55,859 bases of DNA from contig CAIWWH010000043.1 in NCBI GenBank assembly GCA_903916385.1, forward strand, positions 1 through 55,859. The letters run 5' to 3'. Both the position numbers and the translations under genes were made by a program. The stretch is from an uncultured Actinomycetes bacterium (GTDB taxonomy: Bacteria; Actinomycetota; Actinomycetes; Nanopelagicales; Nanopelagicaceae). Positions within the stretch are counted from its first letter, which is position 1. Each line of letters starts with the position of its first letter. This document shows, piece by piece, positions 17,103 to 25,123 of the stretch. The notes under the pieces are model-generated. The model was not told the origin of the DNA. It made no database searches and saw only the letters and a list, made by a program, of their open reading frames with translations.

Positions 17103-18179
17103 ATGACATTCTTCTCAGAGCTCCGCGAACTCGTCGAGTGCCAGTCCCCCAGCGAAGATCTCGAAGCATGTGCCCGAGTAATCGATCTGGCCGTAGAGAT
17201 CTCCAACCGGAACCTAACTCCTACTGCAGAAGTACGTAGCTATGGTGGACGTCCAGTTTTTTGGTGGGGTGCTGACAAACCCGATGTGGTGTTGCTCTGT
17301 CATCTGGATACCGTCTGGCCGATTGACTCATATCTCCCGCTCTGGCGCGAGGAGGGTGATCAGATCTTTGGCCCGGGAATTTTTGATATGAAATCTGGCT
17401 TCCTGCAAGCTATGTATGCCCTTAAAGCGATCCCAAACGCTGCTACCAAAGTTGCGCTTGTCGGAACCACGGATGAAGAGATTGGTTCACACGCTTCACG
17501 CGGATTAATCGAAGAGTTGGCGCGCGAGGCCAAAGCCACCCTGATCTTTGAATCTTCTATCGATGACACCGTAAAGATTGGGCGCAAGGGAACTTCGATG
17601 TATCGCATCACCGTTCACGGTCGCGCCGCCCACGCCGGACTTGAACCTGAAAAGGGAATCAACGCAACTGTAGAAATTTCCAAGATCGTTCTAGCTATGG
17701 CGGCTCTAGAGAGCTCTGAGCACGGCACCACCGTTGTGCCAACCTTGATGCACTCTGGATCCACCACCAATACCGTCCCCGCGATCGCAACACTTGATAT
17801 CGATGCCCGCTCCTTTTTAGCCAGTGAGCTGGTACGTATCGACACTGCAATCAAATCTTTACAACCTAGTGATCCCGATGCTCGCATTGAGATTGCAGGT
17901 GGAATTAATCGTCCGCCGCTAGAGCACGCCGCCACCGCCGATCTCTATCAACTCATTGAAGAGGTTGCCAAGAAGTTGGGGCTTCCGCCGGTTGGTCATG
18001 TCTCCGTGGGTGGGGCGAGCGACGGAAATATCGCTGCGGCAGTCGGGGGCAGAGTTCTCGACGGGCTTGGGGCCTCTGGATATGGCGCACATGCGGCCCA
18101 CGAACACATCTTTGCGAGTCGAATCGAAAATAGAATCTCGCTCATCGCGGGGCTCATTAAGGAATTAATTAATGGCTGA
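17103..18179 (+). CDS. M20 family metallopeptidase (carboxypeptidase G2-like)
   Basis: 358 residues; a two-zinc aminoacyl hydrolase. The metal and catalytic regions are 'LLCHLDTVWP' (His and Asp near 62-64), 'GPGIFDMKSG' with the bridging Asp, and 'GTTDEEIGS' carrying the Glu pair. A dimerisation or lid domain follows ('GRAAHAGLEPEKGINA'). The last zinc His lies near 'AAHEHIF'. No signal peptide is seen, so it is cytosolic, and CPG2-like members remove C-terminal acidic residues or cleave N-acyl amino acids. It sits between a helicase-associated gene and XPB and overlaps XPB by 8 nt. Confidence 0.88.
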   Translation: MTFFSELRELVECQSPSEDLEACARVIDLAVEISNRNLTPTAEVRSYGGRPVFWWGADKPDVVLLCHLDTVWPIDSYLPLWREEGDQIFGPGIFDMKSGFLQAMYALKAIPNAATKVALVGTTDEEIGSHASRGLIEELAREAKATLIFESSIDDTVKIGRKGTSMYRITVHGRAAHAGLEPEKGINATVEISKIVLAMAALESSEHGTTVVPTLMHSGSTTNTVPAIATLDIDARSFLASELVRIDTAIKSLQPSDPDARIEIAGGINRPPLEHAATADLYQLIEEVAKKLGLPPVGHVSVGGASDGNIAAAVGGRVLDGLGASGYGAHAAHEHIFASRIENRISLIAGLIKELING

Positions 18180-19821
18180 TGGCCCGCTAATCGTTCAAAG
18201 TGATAAGACTTTACTTCTCGATATAGATCACCCACTCTCCGACGAATGTCGTAGAGCAATAGCCTCCTTCGCTGAACTAGAAAAATCTCCTGAACATATC
18301 CATACCTACCGTTTGACTCCTCTTGGGTTGTGGAATGCGCGTGCTGCAGGGCTAGATGCAGAAAAGGTCATCGATACCCTCTTGCAATATTCGCGTTATG
18401 CAGTGCCCCACGCGCTCTTGGTAGATATTGCCGAGACCATGTCTCGTTACGGACGCCTGCGCCTAGAGGCGCACCCGGTTCACGGGTTGACCCTGGTATC
18501 TAGCGACCCAGCAGTGCTGCGCGAAGTGACACGTGGCAAGAAGATTGCGCCAATGCTCGGGTTGCAGATAGATGAGGAAACTCTCGTCGTACATCCTGGA
18601 CAGCGCGGATTTCTTAAGCAAGCACTCCTAAAACTCGGTTGGCCTGCAGAGGATTTCGCTGGATATGTCGACGGAGAACACCACGAGATTGCGCTCCGCG
18701 AAGAGGGTTGGTCGATTCGCAAATATCAAGCGATGGCGGCCGAAGGTTTCTGGCATGGCGGCTCTGGAGTTGTCGTACTCCCCTGCGGCGCCGGCAAGAC
18801 AATCGTTGGAGCAGCCGCGATGGCGCATGCGAAAGCGACAACGCTAATTTTGGTGACCAATACAGTTGCCGCGCGGCAATGGCGCGATGAGTTGTTACGC
18901 CGCACAACACTGCACGAGGATGACATCGGTGAGTACTCGGGCGCTAAGAAAGAGATCCGTCCTGTCACCATCGCGACGTATCAGGTCATGACGATGCGCC
19001 GCAAAGGAGTTTATGCACACTTGGACCTCTTTGACGCGATCGACTGGGGTTTGATTATCTACGATGAGGTCCACCTGCTTCCTGCACCAATCTTTCGGTT
19101 TACTGCTGATATCCAATCTCGCCGTCGCCTGGGGTTAACAGCAACTTTAGTTCGTGAGGATGGAATGGAGGGTGAGGTCTTCTCGCTGATCGGACCGAAG
19201 CGCTTTGACGTTCCGTGGAAAGAGATTGAGTCACAGGGTTATATCGCTCCCGCAGATTGCGTTGAAGTTCGCATCACCCTTACTGATGCAGAGCGCCTGA
19301 ACTATGCAACGGCAGAACAAGAGGATCGTTATCGTTTCTGTGCCACAACACTTACAAAACATAGAGTTGCGGTCGCCCTCGCTAGAGCGCATGCTGATGA
19401 TCAGGTGTTGGTGATTGGTCAATACCTTGATCAACTCGATGCGCTAGGTGAAGAGCTGGGTGTTCCAGTGATCAAGGGGGATACCCCGGTGAAAGAGCGC
19501 GAAAGGTTATTCAACCTTTACCGCAGCGGCGAGATTAAATGTCTCGTCGTATCTAAAGTTGCAAATTTTTCAGTGGACCTTCCCGATGCAACGATCGCGA
19601 TCCAAGTCTCTGGAACATTTGGTTCGCGTCAAGAAGAGGCCCAACGTCTTGGTCGAATCTTGCGACCTAAAGCTGATGGACGTGGAGCTCGCTTCTACTC
19701 GCTGGTCGCCAGAGACACCATTGATCAAGATTTCGCCCAAAATCGCCAGCGTTTCTTGGCCGAGCAGGGCTATGCCTATCGCATCATTGATGCCGATGAA
19801 GTTCTCTCAAAAGACAATTAG
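18172..19821 (+). CDS. XPB-type superfamily 2 DNA helicase
   Basis: 549 residues. The N-terminal damage-recognition-like region (about 1-170) precedes Walker A 'PCGAGKT' (204-210), the DEVH box (298-301), motif III 'GLTATLVRED' (321-330) and motif VI 'QRLGRILRP' near 490-500. This is the bacterial XPB group (M. tuberculosis Rv0861c), a 3'-5' helicase linked to DNA repair. The ATG lies inside the M20 gene (8-nt overlap), so translation is probably coupled. 'ARFYSLVARDTIDQDFAQNRQRFLAEQGYAY' near the end is the usual tail of the group. Confidence 0.93.
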   Translation: MADGPLIVQSDKTLLLDIDHPLSDECRRAIASFAELEKSPEHIHTYRLTPLGLWNARAAGLDAEKVIDTLLQYSRYAVPHALLVDIAETMSRYGRLRLEAHPVHGLTLVSSDPAVLREVTRGKKIAPMLGLQIDEETLVVHPGQRGFLKQALLKLGWPAEDFAGYVDGEHHEIALREEGWSIRKYQAMAAEGFWHGGSGVVVLPCGAGKTIVGAAAMAHAKATTLILVTNTVAARQWRDELLRRTTLHEDDIGEYSGAKKEIRPVTIATYQVMTMRRKGVYAHLDLFDAIDWGLIIYDEVHLLPAPIFRFTADIQSRRRLGLTATLVREDGMEGEVFSLIGPKRFDVPWKEIESQGYIAPADCVEVRITLTDAERLNYATAEQEDRYRFCATTLTKHRVAVALARAHADDQVLVIGQYLDQLDALGEELGVPVIKGDTPVKERERLFNLYRSGEIKCLVVSKVANFSVDLPDATIAIQVSGTFGSRQEEAQRLGRILRPKADGRGARFYSLVARDTIDQDFAQNRQRFLAEQGYAYRIIDADEVLSKDN

Positions 19822-19834
19822 TCCAAAAAATTTA

Positions 19835-20074
19835 CTACTTGGATGAGAGCGCCTTGCGGAAGCGAACTGGATCGACTCGAAAAAAATCATGCTGCTTATG
19901 GTCTATCTGAATGACAGGCACCTGCTCACCGTATTTCTGCTCTAGCTCTGCCACCCCATCGATAAAGATCTCTTCAATCTCAAAACTCAGTTCTTTCTGC
20001 AGCAATTTTAAGGTTGCCAAGGCATCATCGCAGAGATGGCATCCATGGCGGGAGTAGATCTGAACCTGTTGCAC
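19835..20074 (-). CDS. Glutaredoxin-family protein
   Basis: 79 residues with a thioredoxin fold. 'YSRHGCHLCDDA' carries the redox pair CHLC (C12, C15), and the cis-proline is in 'QVPVIQID'. Proteins of this short type (DUF836/glutaredoxin-like) are cytosolic thiol oxidoreductases. The start is GTG 20074 with GAGGA about 11 nt and AGGA about 5 nt upstream. It is convergent with XPB (13 nt apart) and divergent from the secreted zincin gene. Confidence 0.85.
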   Translation of the reverse strand: MQQVQIYSRHGCHLCDDALATLKLLQKELSFEIEEIFIDGVAELEQKYGEQVPVIQIDHKQHDFFRVDPVRFRKALSSK

Positions 20075-20096
20075 GGGTCCTATCCTCGCAGACCGC

Positions 20097-20102
20097 TAAG
20101 AT
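20097..20102 (+). promoter_or_regulatory. Candidate -10 (TAAGAT) of the secreted zincin gene
   Basis: TAAGAT ends 8 nt before ATG 20111, and no Shine-Dalgarno is present. This supports the internal ATG as the start, giving a protein that begins directly with a signal peptide. Confidence 0.5.
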
Positions 20103-20110
20103 TTTTCACT

Positions 20111-22498
20111 ATGCGAGCCCGATTCTTGGTAAAACCCTTGCTCGCCAGCCTTCTCCTAACCCTCTTCTCCAGCGTAGCCCCCGCACAGGCGCTCCCCGTC
20201 GAGAAGACTCCAGCTCCCTGGGTGAACCTCTACAAATCCTCCGCCGCTCCCAAGAGCAGTTCTCCCCGCGTCACGGCCCCAATCGCGCCGCCACTCGGCA
20301 AACACGTCGGAGCCCTCAGCACATTCAAGGTCACCTACTCAAACGTTCCACTCGCAGATCAACTCGCGGTGCAGGCGGCCATCGATACCTGGTCTGACAA
20401 TTGGAGCTCGAGCGTTCCAGTCAATGTCGTTGCTAATTTTGTACCAGAAGGCACATCTGGAATTTTGGCGGCCGCATCTCCCGTGAGTTTCTTCCATGGC
20501 TTTCCTGGTGCTCCAGATTCAACTCTCTGGTACTCCTCAGCGATGGCAAATGCAATCGCGAAAAAAGATCTAGATCCAGCCAACCCGGAAATTTCCATCA
20601 ACATTAACTCCACGATGGCAAATGCTTTCTACCTTGGGACCGACGGAAACTGTCCGTCAAATCTTTACGACTTAGAGTCGATCATCTTGCATGAAGTCGC
20701 TCACGGTTTAGGTTTTCTCTCCAACGACTCCTACGATCCAATCTCGCAGTACGGCAGCATTGATCAGCCAACTCCCTTCGATGCATACGCCCAAACTCCC
20801 GATGGTGGGCGCCTTATGGATATCGCCTCCCCATCACTAGCTCTAGGAGCTGCTCTACAGAACACCATCGTCTGGTCCGGAGCTGGCGGCATCGCCGCCA
20901 ATAATGGAATCAAACCTTTGCTCTACACGCCTAATCCCTACGAAGGCGGCTCCTCAGTAAGCCACCTCGATGAAACGACCTTTCAAGATGGAGCCAATGC
21001 GCTCATGACTCCAGCTTGGCCCGGAGGTGCTGTCTTTCATTCACCGGGCTCACTTGTCCTTGCAATGCTCGCTGACATGCGTCTCAAGCCTCCGGCAGGT
21101 ATCCCGGTCGGGATCCCACATGCCCCACGAAATGTCTTCGCGTTAGTTGGCAATAGTTCTGCGATCATCAGTTTTGATCCGCCGGACAATGCCCGAACTT
21201 CGCAGGTGACGTCATACAACATCACCGTTAACGAGACTGGAAATTCGGTTCAGAGTACATCTAGTCCAGTAACAATTACTGGGTTAAAAAATGGTTCGCA
21301 CTACTCATTTACCGTCACGGCGAGCAATCAATTGGGAACGTCACCCGGACAATCAAGCAACGCGATCTTCCCTCAGGCGCCTTGGAAAGCAAGTACATTA
21401 GATGGAACTGCCGATGCAAAGTTTCTCGCTACCACCACATTTAGAGGCTCCCCCACCGTCGTCTATAGCGATGGAAAAAGTGGGGATCTGAAGATTGCCA
21501 TCTGGAATGGCAAAGCCTGGGTGAAGAGTGTGGTGGATGGAAACTCCACCGTTGGCGGTCGCACAACCGACAATGTCGCAGGGAGCGTTTCAGTTTGTAC
21601 CTCGGCTGCCGGAAAGAACCAACGACTCGATATCGTTTATGCCGATCTCTCTAACAAAGAGCTGCGCTACGCCGGCTATAACGGCAAGAAGTGGACCTTT
21701 ACCGTCGTCGATGGCAACGGCTCCCAGGTTATTAAATACGATGATATAAATCGCGTAAGAACTGCCAGCGATGTAAGCGGTGCAAATGCCTGTGTTGATA
21801 CCGCTGATGGATTGCAAATCTTTTATCGCGACAACAGCGAAGGAATTCTCCTTGCCGCAGTCCAACTCGGATCCACCATCGGAAGGTGGGAGTATCAGGT
21901 TGTTGATGGTGATCGCACCACCAACGGAAGAACTACAGGCGATGTTGCATTCCATCTCAAGGCGCTCAACGTTGGTCGCTCGGTCTACGTACTTTATGAC
22001 TCAATTTTACAGATCAATCAGATGAAGCAAGCCCTGCAAGGCGAGGTAAGACTCGCTCAGCGTGCCAGCTCGTATCCAGAAGATTGGCAGTACACCTCAC
22101 TCGATTCTTACGGCGCAGATGTAGCAGTTGCAGGTTATGACGTGGCACTCGCACTCCAAGGCGGGGATGTAAGTGGAGTCTGGATGGCTGCGAGTGGTTC
22201 GTCGATCCCGGATCCAAATCAGCTTCGCATGGTTGATATCTCCAACAATGGCCTGGTGGTCCCGGCGAGCACAGATATCTACGGCACACCAAGCGCACCT
22301 TTGAGTACTGATGGGGCGCACACCCTCTTTAATTGCCAAAATCGCCTCTGTGCAATTAATAATGCTGATCAAACGGTCTCACTTGTGACGACAACCGATC
22401 TTTCAAACACATTAGGTGCATCCTGGATCACCATCAATAAAGTGCGCTACGCAATCGTTGGGGTCGGCGGAAAACTCCAACTCTTCAGAGCAATTTAA
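20111..22498 (+). CDS. Secreted zincin metalloprotease with FN3 domain and propeller-like repeats
   Basis: 795 residues when started at ATG 20111; the frame stays open 25 codons upstream, but only this start puts the signal peptide at the N-terminus (basic MRAR, hydrophobic core, cut near 'PAQA'). The zinc site is 'LHEVAHGLGF' with H194, E195 and H198. A later 'GGSSVSHLDE' plus 'ALMTP' motif probably supplies the third ligand and a Met-turn-like loop. A fibronectin type III domain covers about 335-420. The rest (about 430-795) is built of repeats beginning 'VVDGN/D' near 473, 532 and 596, often followed by 'GRTTxDV', like propeller blades. It is an extracellular or surface protease of unknown substrate. 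Confidence 0.85.
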   Translation: MRARFLVKPLLASLLLTLFSSVAPAQALPVEKTPAPWVNLYKSSAAPKSSSPRVTAPIAPPLGKHVGALSTFKVTYSNVPLADQLAVQAAIDTWSDNWSSSVPVNVVANFVPEGTSGILAAASPVSFFHGFPGAPDSTLWYSSAMANAIAKKDLDPANPEISININSTMANAFYLGTDGNCPSNLYDLESIILHEVAHGLGFLSNDSYDPISQYGSIDQPTPFDAYAQTPDGGRLMDIASPSLALGAALQNTIVWSGAGGIAANNGIKPLLYTPNPYEGGSSVSHLDETTFQDGANALMTPAWPGGAVFHSPGSLVLAMLADMRLKPPAGIPVGIPHAPRNVFALVGNSSAIISFDPPDNARTSQVTSYNITVNETGNSVQSTSSPVTITGLKNGSHYSFTVTASNQLGTSPGQSSNAIFPQAPWKASTLDGTADAKFLATTTFRGSPTVVYSDGKSGDLKIAIWNGKAWVKSVVDGNSTVGGRTTDNVAGSVSVCTSAAGKNQRLDIVYADLSNKELRYAGYNGKKWTFTVVDGNGSQVIKYDDINRVRTASDVSGANACVDTADGLQIFYRDNSEGILLAAVQLGSTIGRWEYQVVDGDRTTNGRTTGDVAFHLKALNVGRSVYVLYDSILQINQMKQALQGEVRLAQRASSYPEDWQYTSLDSYGADVAVAGYDVALALQGGDVSGVWMAASGSSIPDPNQLRMVDISNNGLVVPASTDIYGTPSAPLSTDGAHTLFNCQNRLCAINNADQTVSLVTTTDLSNTLGASWITINKVRYAIVGVGGKLQLFRAI

Positions 22499-22514
22499 CA
22501 CTTCGCTATTTGGT

Positions 22515-23405
22515 CTACTTCGTGTGCAGAATATTTAGAAAGTAACTACCCGATCCTTGGGTTAGAAGTACCACGCCAATATTGGGTTGATATTGCATGG
22601 CGAGCGGAGCACCTTGAACCGAATAAGCTGCTTTCAATACTTTATCTTTAAGCGAACTCTTCAAAAGATAATTGATCCCTTGAGGGGAGCCTAATCCCAG
22701 CACACCTTTAACAGATTTTGTACTGTTAAAACTCTGCCATCCGTAAGCCGAACTCGCTACATAAAAGTTCTGAGCATTTGGTGCGGGTTTTGCGGTGGCG
22801 TTTTTTACTGGACCTATCGCCCCGAGAGGCGAAACTGTGACGGCAAAGGTCGGAAATCCCGACTTGGCCGAAACCCCCTGCAGGATGAAGTTGCCGCCTT
22901 TGATTGCAATTGAGGTTGGAATATCTATATCTGATAGGTCCTTTGTGAAGGTATTGACTAGTGAACCTGTAGAGCTCACCTCCCAGACGGTTAAGCGGGT
23001 TAATCCAGAGAGCGAAGAGGCGGGGTTCGTCGAGGCACCTGCTACCCAGATATTTCCTTGGGTATCCAGGCATCCAGCAGTCGCCACATCATCGCCGGCG
23101 GTACCCAGGCGCAGGTCCCAAGCTCTACCTCCTTGTGGAGTGAGAGCAGAGATAAATCCATCACTACCACCGAGTGGAGGTGAGATAACGAGCTGCGAGG
23201 TAGTTGTTTCAATGGTTCCGAATACGAGAATATTTGTGGGACTAGTCAGCAGTTGTGAGATTTCATCCCCGCCGGTGAAATTAGTTGAAACAGTTGGTGA
23301 GAGCGGAAGCAAAGGTATGGCTATCGGCGGCGCCGTTGTTGCTGCAGAAGCCGAAGAAGCGAGGAAGATCGAAATGGCAAGAGCGAGAAGAAGTGTTCTC
23401 TTCAC
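22515..23405 (-). CDS. Secreted propeller-like protein, unknown function
   Basis: 296 residues. Residues 1-22 form a classical signal peptide ending in 'ASSASA'. The mature part is Gly/Ser/Thr-rich, with blade-like segments such as 'DGFISALTPQGGRAWDLRLGTAGDDVATAGCLDTQGNIWVAG' pattern, resembling SBBP/NHL-type propeller repeats. No catalytic motif is recognisable. The ATG overlaps the proC stop by 4 nt, an odd partner for an exported protein. It ends 16 nt from the convergent zincin gene, whose C-terminus is also propeller-like. Confidence 0.75.
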   Translation of the reverse strand: MKRTLLLALAISIFLASSASAATTAPPIAIPLLPLSPTVSTNFTGGDEISQLLTSPTNILVFGTIETTTSQLVISPPLGGSDGFISALTPQGGRAWDLRLGTAGDDVATAGCLDTQGNIWVAGASTNPASSLSGLTRLTVWEVSSTGSLVNTFTKDLSDIDIPTSIAIKGGNFILQGVSAKSGFPTFAVTVSPLGAIGPVKNATAKPAPNAQNFYVASSAYGWQSFNSTKSVKGVLGLGSPQGINYLLKSSLKDKVLKAAYSVQGAPLAMQYQPNIGVVLLTQGSGSYFLNILHTK

Positions 23406-24214
23406 GCCATGGCCCGCGAGCGATCAGCAGCCGCCTGCATCGCCCGTGCTACTAGCCCTGGCAAATCCCCTTGGGCAATTACTTGCAAACCCTCGTATGT
23501 CACACCTTTGGGGCTGGTGACATTTTCACGGAGTACCGTCGCACTCTTGCCAGATTCCTCCAACATCTTTGCGGCGCCAACGATGGTCTGCACCACCAAT
23601 GTGCTCGCTACGTCCTCATCGATTCCCATCGCTACAGCTCCTGCCACCATAGCCTCAACAAAGGCGAAGAAATAAGCGGGCCCTGAACCGCTCGTTGCCG
23701 TGGCCGCATCTTGTAGTGGCTCAGCTACCTCAACGCTCTTTCCAGCGGCCCGCAAGAAGGTCTCTACAAAGCGCTTCTGATCTGCACGAACGTTGGAACC
23801 ATATGAAAGTATGGACATACCTACCCCGAGGAGGGTTGGGGTATTAGGCATAACTCGTGCAACTGCTGGATTGCCTAGACCACTCTCGATCGTTGCAATC
23901 TTCTTACCCGCCAAAAATGAAATGACCAATGCATCGGGGTTTAAGGTTGGCGCAATCCGCTCCATAATCGTCTCGAGATCTTGTGGCTTCACAATGAGCA
24001 TCAAGACATCGCTTGTTGCAGCCATCTCTTCGATGCTCGCCGGCGTGATCTGATACCGCGCGGCCAGTTCAGAGCTGCGCTCCGCCCGACGTACTGCAAA
24101 ATTAATCTTCTGGGGTTCGGCTCCTGCTTTAAGGAGAGCGACTAGTAGCGCTTCCCCCATATTTCCAACGCCAATCAGACCTACCTGGGCGCTCTTAATG
24201 TCGATCTGCTTCAC
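23402..24214 (-). CDS. proC: Pyrroline-5-carboxylate reductase
   Basis: The last step of proline synthesis, NAD(P)H reduction of pyrroline-5-carboxylate. The Rossmann motif is 'VGLIGVGNMGEAL' near residues 11-23, and the C-terminal signature is 'ATSGSGPAYFFAFVEAM'. I start it at GTG 24214 (270 residues), because TAGGCT (minus strand, 24222-24227) ends 7 nt upstream in the leaderless arrangement. A TTG at 24232 is the alternative (276 residues, GGGAGG-like purines upstream). It overlaps the secreted propeller gene downstream by 4 nt. Confidence 0.93.
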   Translation of the reverse strand: MKQIDIKSAQVGLIGVGNMGEALLVALLKAGAEPQKINFAVRRAERSSELAARYQITPASIEEMAATSDVLMLIVKPQDLETIMERIAPTLNPDALVISFLAGKKIATIESGLGNPAVARVMPNTPTLLGVGMSILSYGSNVRADQKRFVETFLRAAGKSVEVAEPLQDAATATSGSGPAYFFAFVEAMVAGAVAMGIDEDVASTLVVQTIVGAAKMLEESGKSATVLRENVTSPKGVTYEGLQVIAQGDLPGLVARAMQAAADRSRAMA

Positions 24215-24221
24215 GGCAGTT

Positions 24222-24227
24222 AGCCTA
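24222..24227 (-). promoter_or_regulatory. Candidate -10 (TAGGCT) deciding the proC start
   Basis: TAGGCT on the minus strand ends 7 nt before GTG 24214. With one more base it is the symmetric TAGCCTA (24221-24227). If this is the promoter, the upstream TTG at 24232 lies before the transcript begins. Confidence 0.45.
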
Positions 24228-24284
24228 GCCAATGGCCCCCTCCCTAGGAGGTAGGTTGAAGCGACCGATGACAGAGCGCACTAG

Positions 24285-24290
24285 TAGGCT
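24285..24290 (+). promoter_or_regulatory. Candidate -10 (TAGGCT) of the Cys-rich protein gene
   Basis: TAGGCT ends 8 nt before ATG 24299, and there is no Shine-Dalgarno. It is the same hexamer as at several other gene starts. Confidence 0.5.
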
Positions 24291-24298
24291 CTCGCACT

Positions 24299-25117
24299 AT
24301 GCCAGAAGTTAAAGATGGATTTGCGCGTGATTTCGTAGAGTTCGCCGACCCCGCCAAACCGGAGGAGCTCTTCCGGTGTGACCTAACCTGGCTCACCTCG
24401 TACTGGCAGTGCATCTACGGTGCCGGTTGTTGCGGCATCGACGCTGATAAGCCTGACGCTGGCTGCTGCTCCGATGGCGCTTACTACTCCGATTCAGATG
24501 ATGAGGCGCGCACTCTCAAGGTCGCCGAGCGACTGACTCCCGAGATGTGGCAGTTCTATACAGAAGCACAGCCAAAGAAGAGCAAGGGCGTGCTCCGTAT
24601 CTCTGAAGTTGGCTTGGATGGCGATCGCAAGACGCGTAAGGTGGAGGACTCCTGCATCTTCCTCAATCGCAAAGGGTATGAGGCTCCGGGATTCACCGGA
24701 AGTTTTGGTTGCGTACTGCACCACCTTGCGCAAAAAGAGGGCGTGCACTTTGTCGAGACCAAACCGGATGTCTGCTGGCAATTGCCGATTCGCCGCTCCT
24801 TTGAAACCCGCGAATTCGGCGAACGTGAAATATCTGTGACGGTCATCGGGGAATACGAACGACTCGCTTGGGGCGATGGTGGGGCTGAATTTGCTTGGTA
24901 CTGCACGGCAAATACTGAAGCTCATGTCGGTCGCGAACCCGTCTATATTTCCAATCAACATGAGTTAGTCGCGCTAATGGGTGCAGAAGGCTATGCAGAG
25001 CTCAAAAAATTCTGTGATGCACGAATGGAGGCCATCGCTGCTACCGCCAAGGAGTCCAAAAAGCGCGAACTTCCACTCTTTATTATTCATCCGGCCACGA
25101 TCGGTGCACAGAAGTAG
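24299..25117 (+). CDS. Conserved Cys-rich protein of unknown function
   Basis: 272 residues, soluble, no signal peptide. A cysteine cluster lies in the first 65 residues: 'WQCIYGAGCCGID' followed by 'DAGCCSDGAYYSDSDDE', with a second set around 'DSCIFLNRKGY', 'GCVLHHLA' and 'DVCWQLP'. The spacing suggests binding of zinc or an Fe-S centre, perhaps like the YkgJ/DUF3109-type cysteine-cluster proteins, but I cannot place it firmly. It is followed 6 nt later by radA and then mutY, so it may be cotranscribed with DNA-repair genes. Confidence 0.7.
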   Translation: MPEVKDGFARDFVEFADPAKPEELFRCDLTWLTSYWQCIYGAGCCGIDADKPDAGCCSDGAYYSDSDDEARTLKVAERLTPEMWQFYTEAQPKKSKGVLRISEVGLDGDRKTRKVEDSCIFLNRKGYEAPGFTGSFGCVLHHLAQKEGVHFVETKPDVCWQLPIRRSFETREFGEREISVTVIGEYERLAWGDGGAEFAWYCTANTEAHVGREPVYISNQHELVALMGAEGYAELKKFCDARMEAIAATAKESKKRELPLFIIHPATIGAQK

Positions 25118-25123
25118 ACGCTG

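Noticed and set aside
20036-20110. Upstream extension of the zincin gene
   Set aside because: It would put 25 residues before a clear signal peptide and overlap the divergent glutaredoxin gene.
24494-24961. Minus-strand 155-codon open frame
   Set aside because: Antisense to the Cys-rich conserved protein gene, with no ribosome site.
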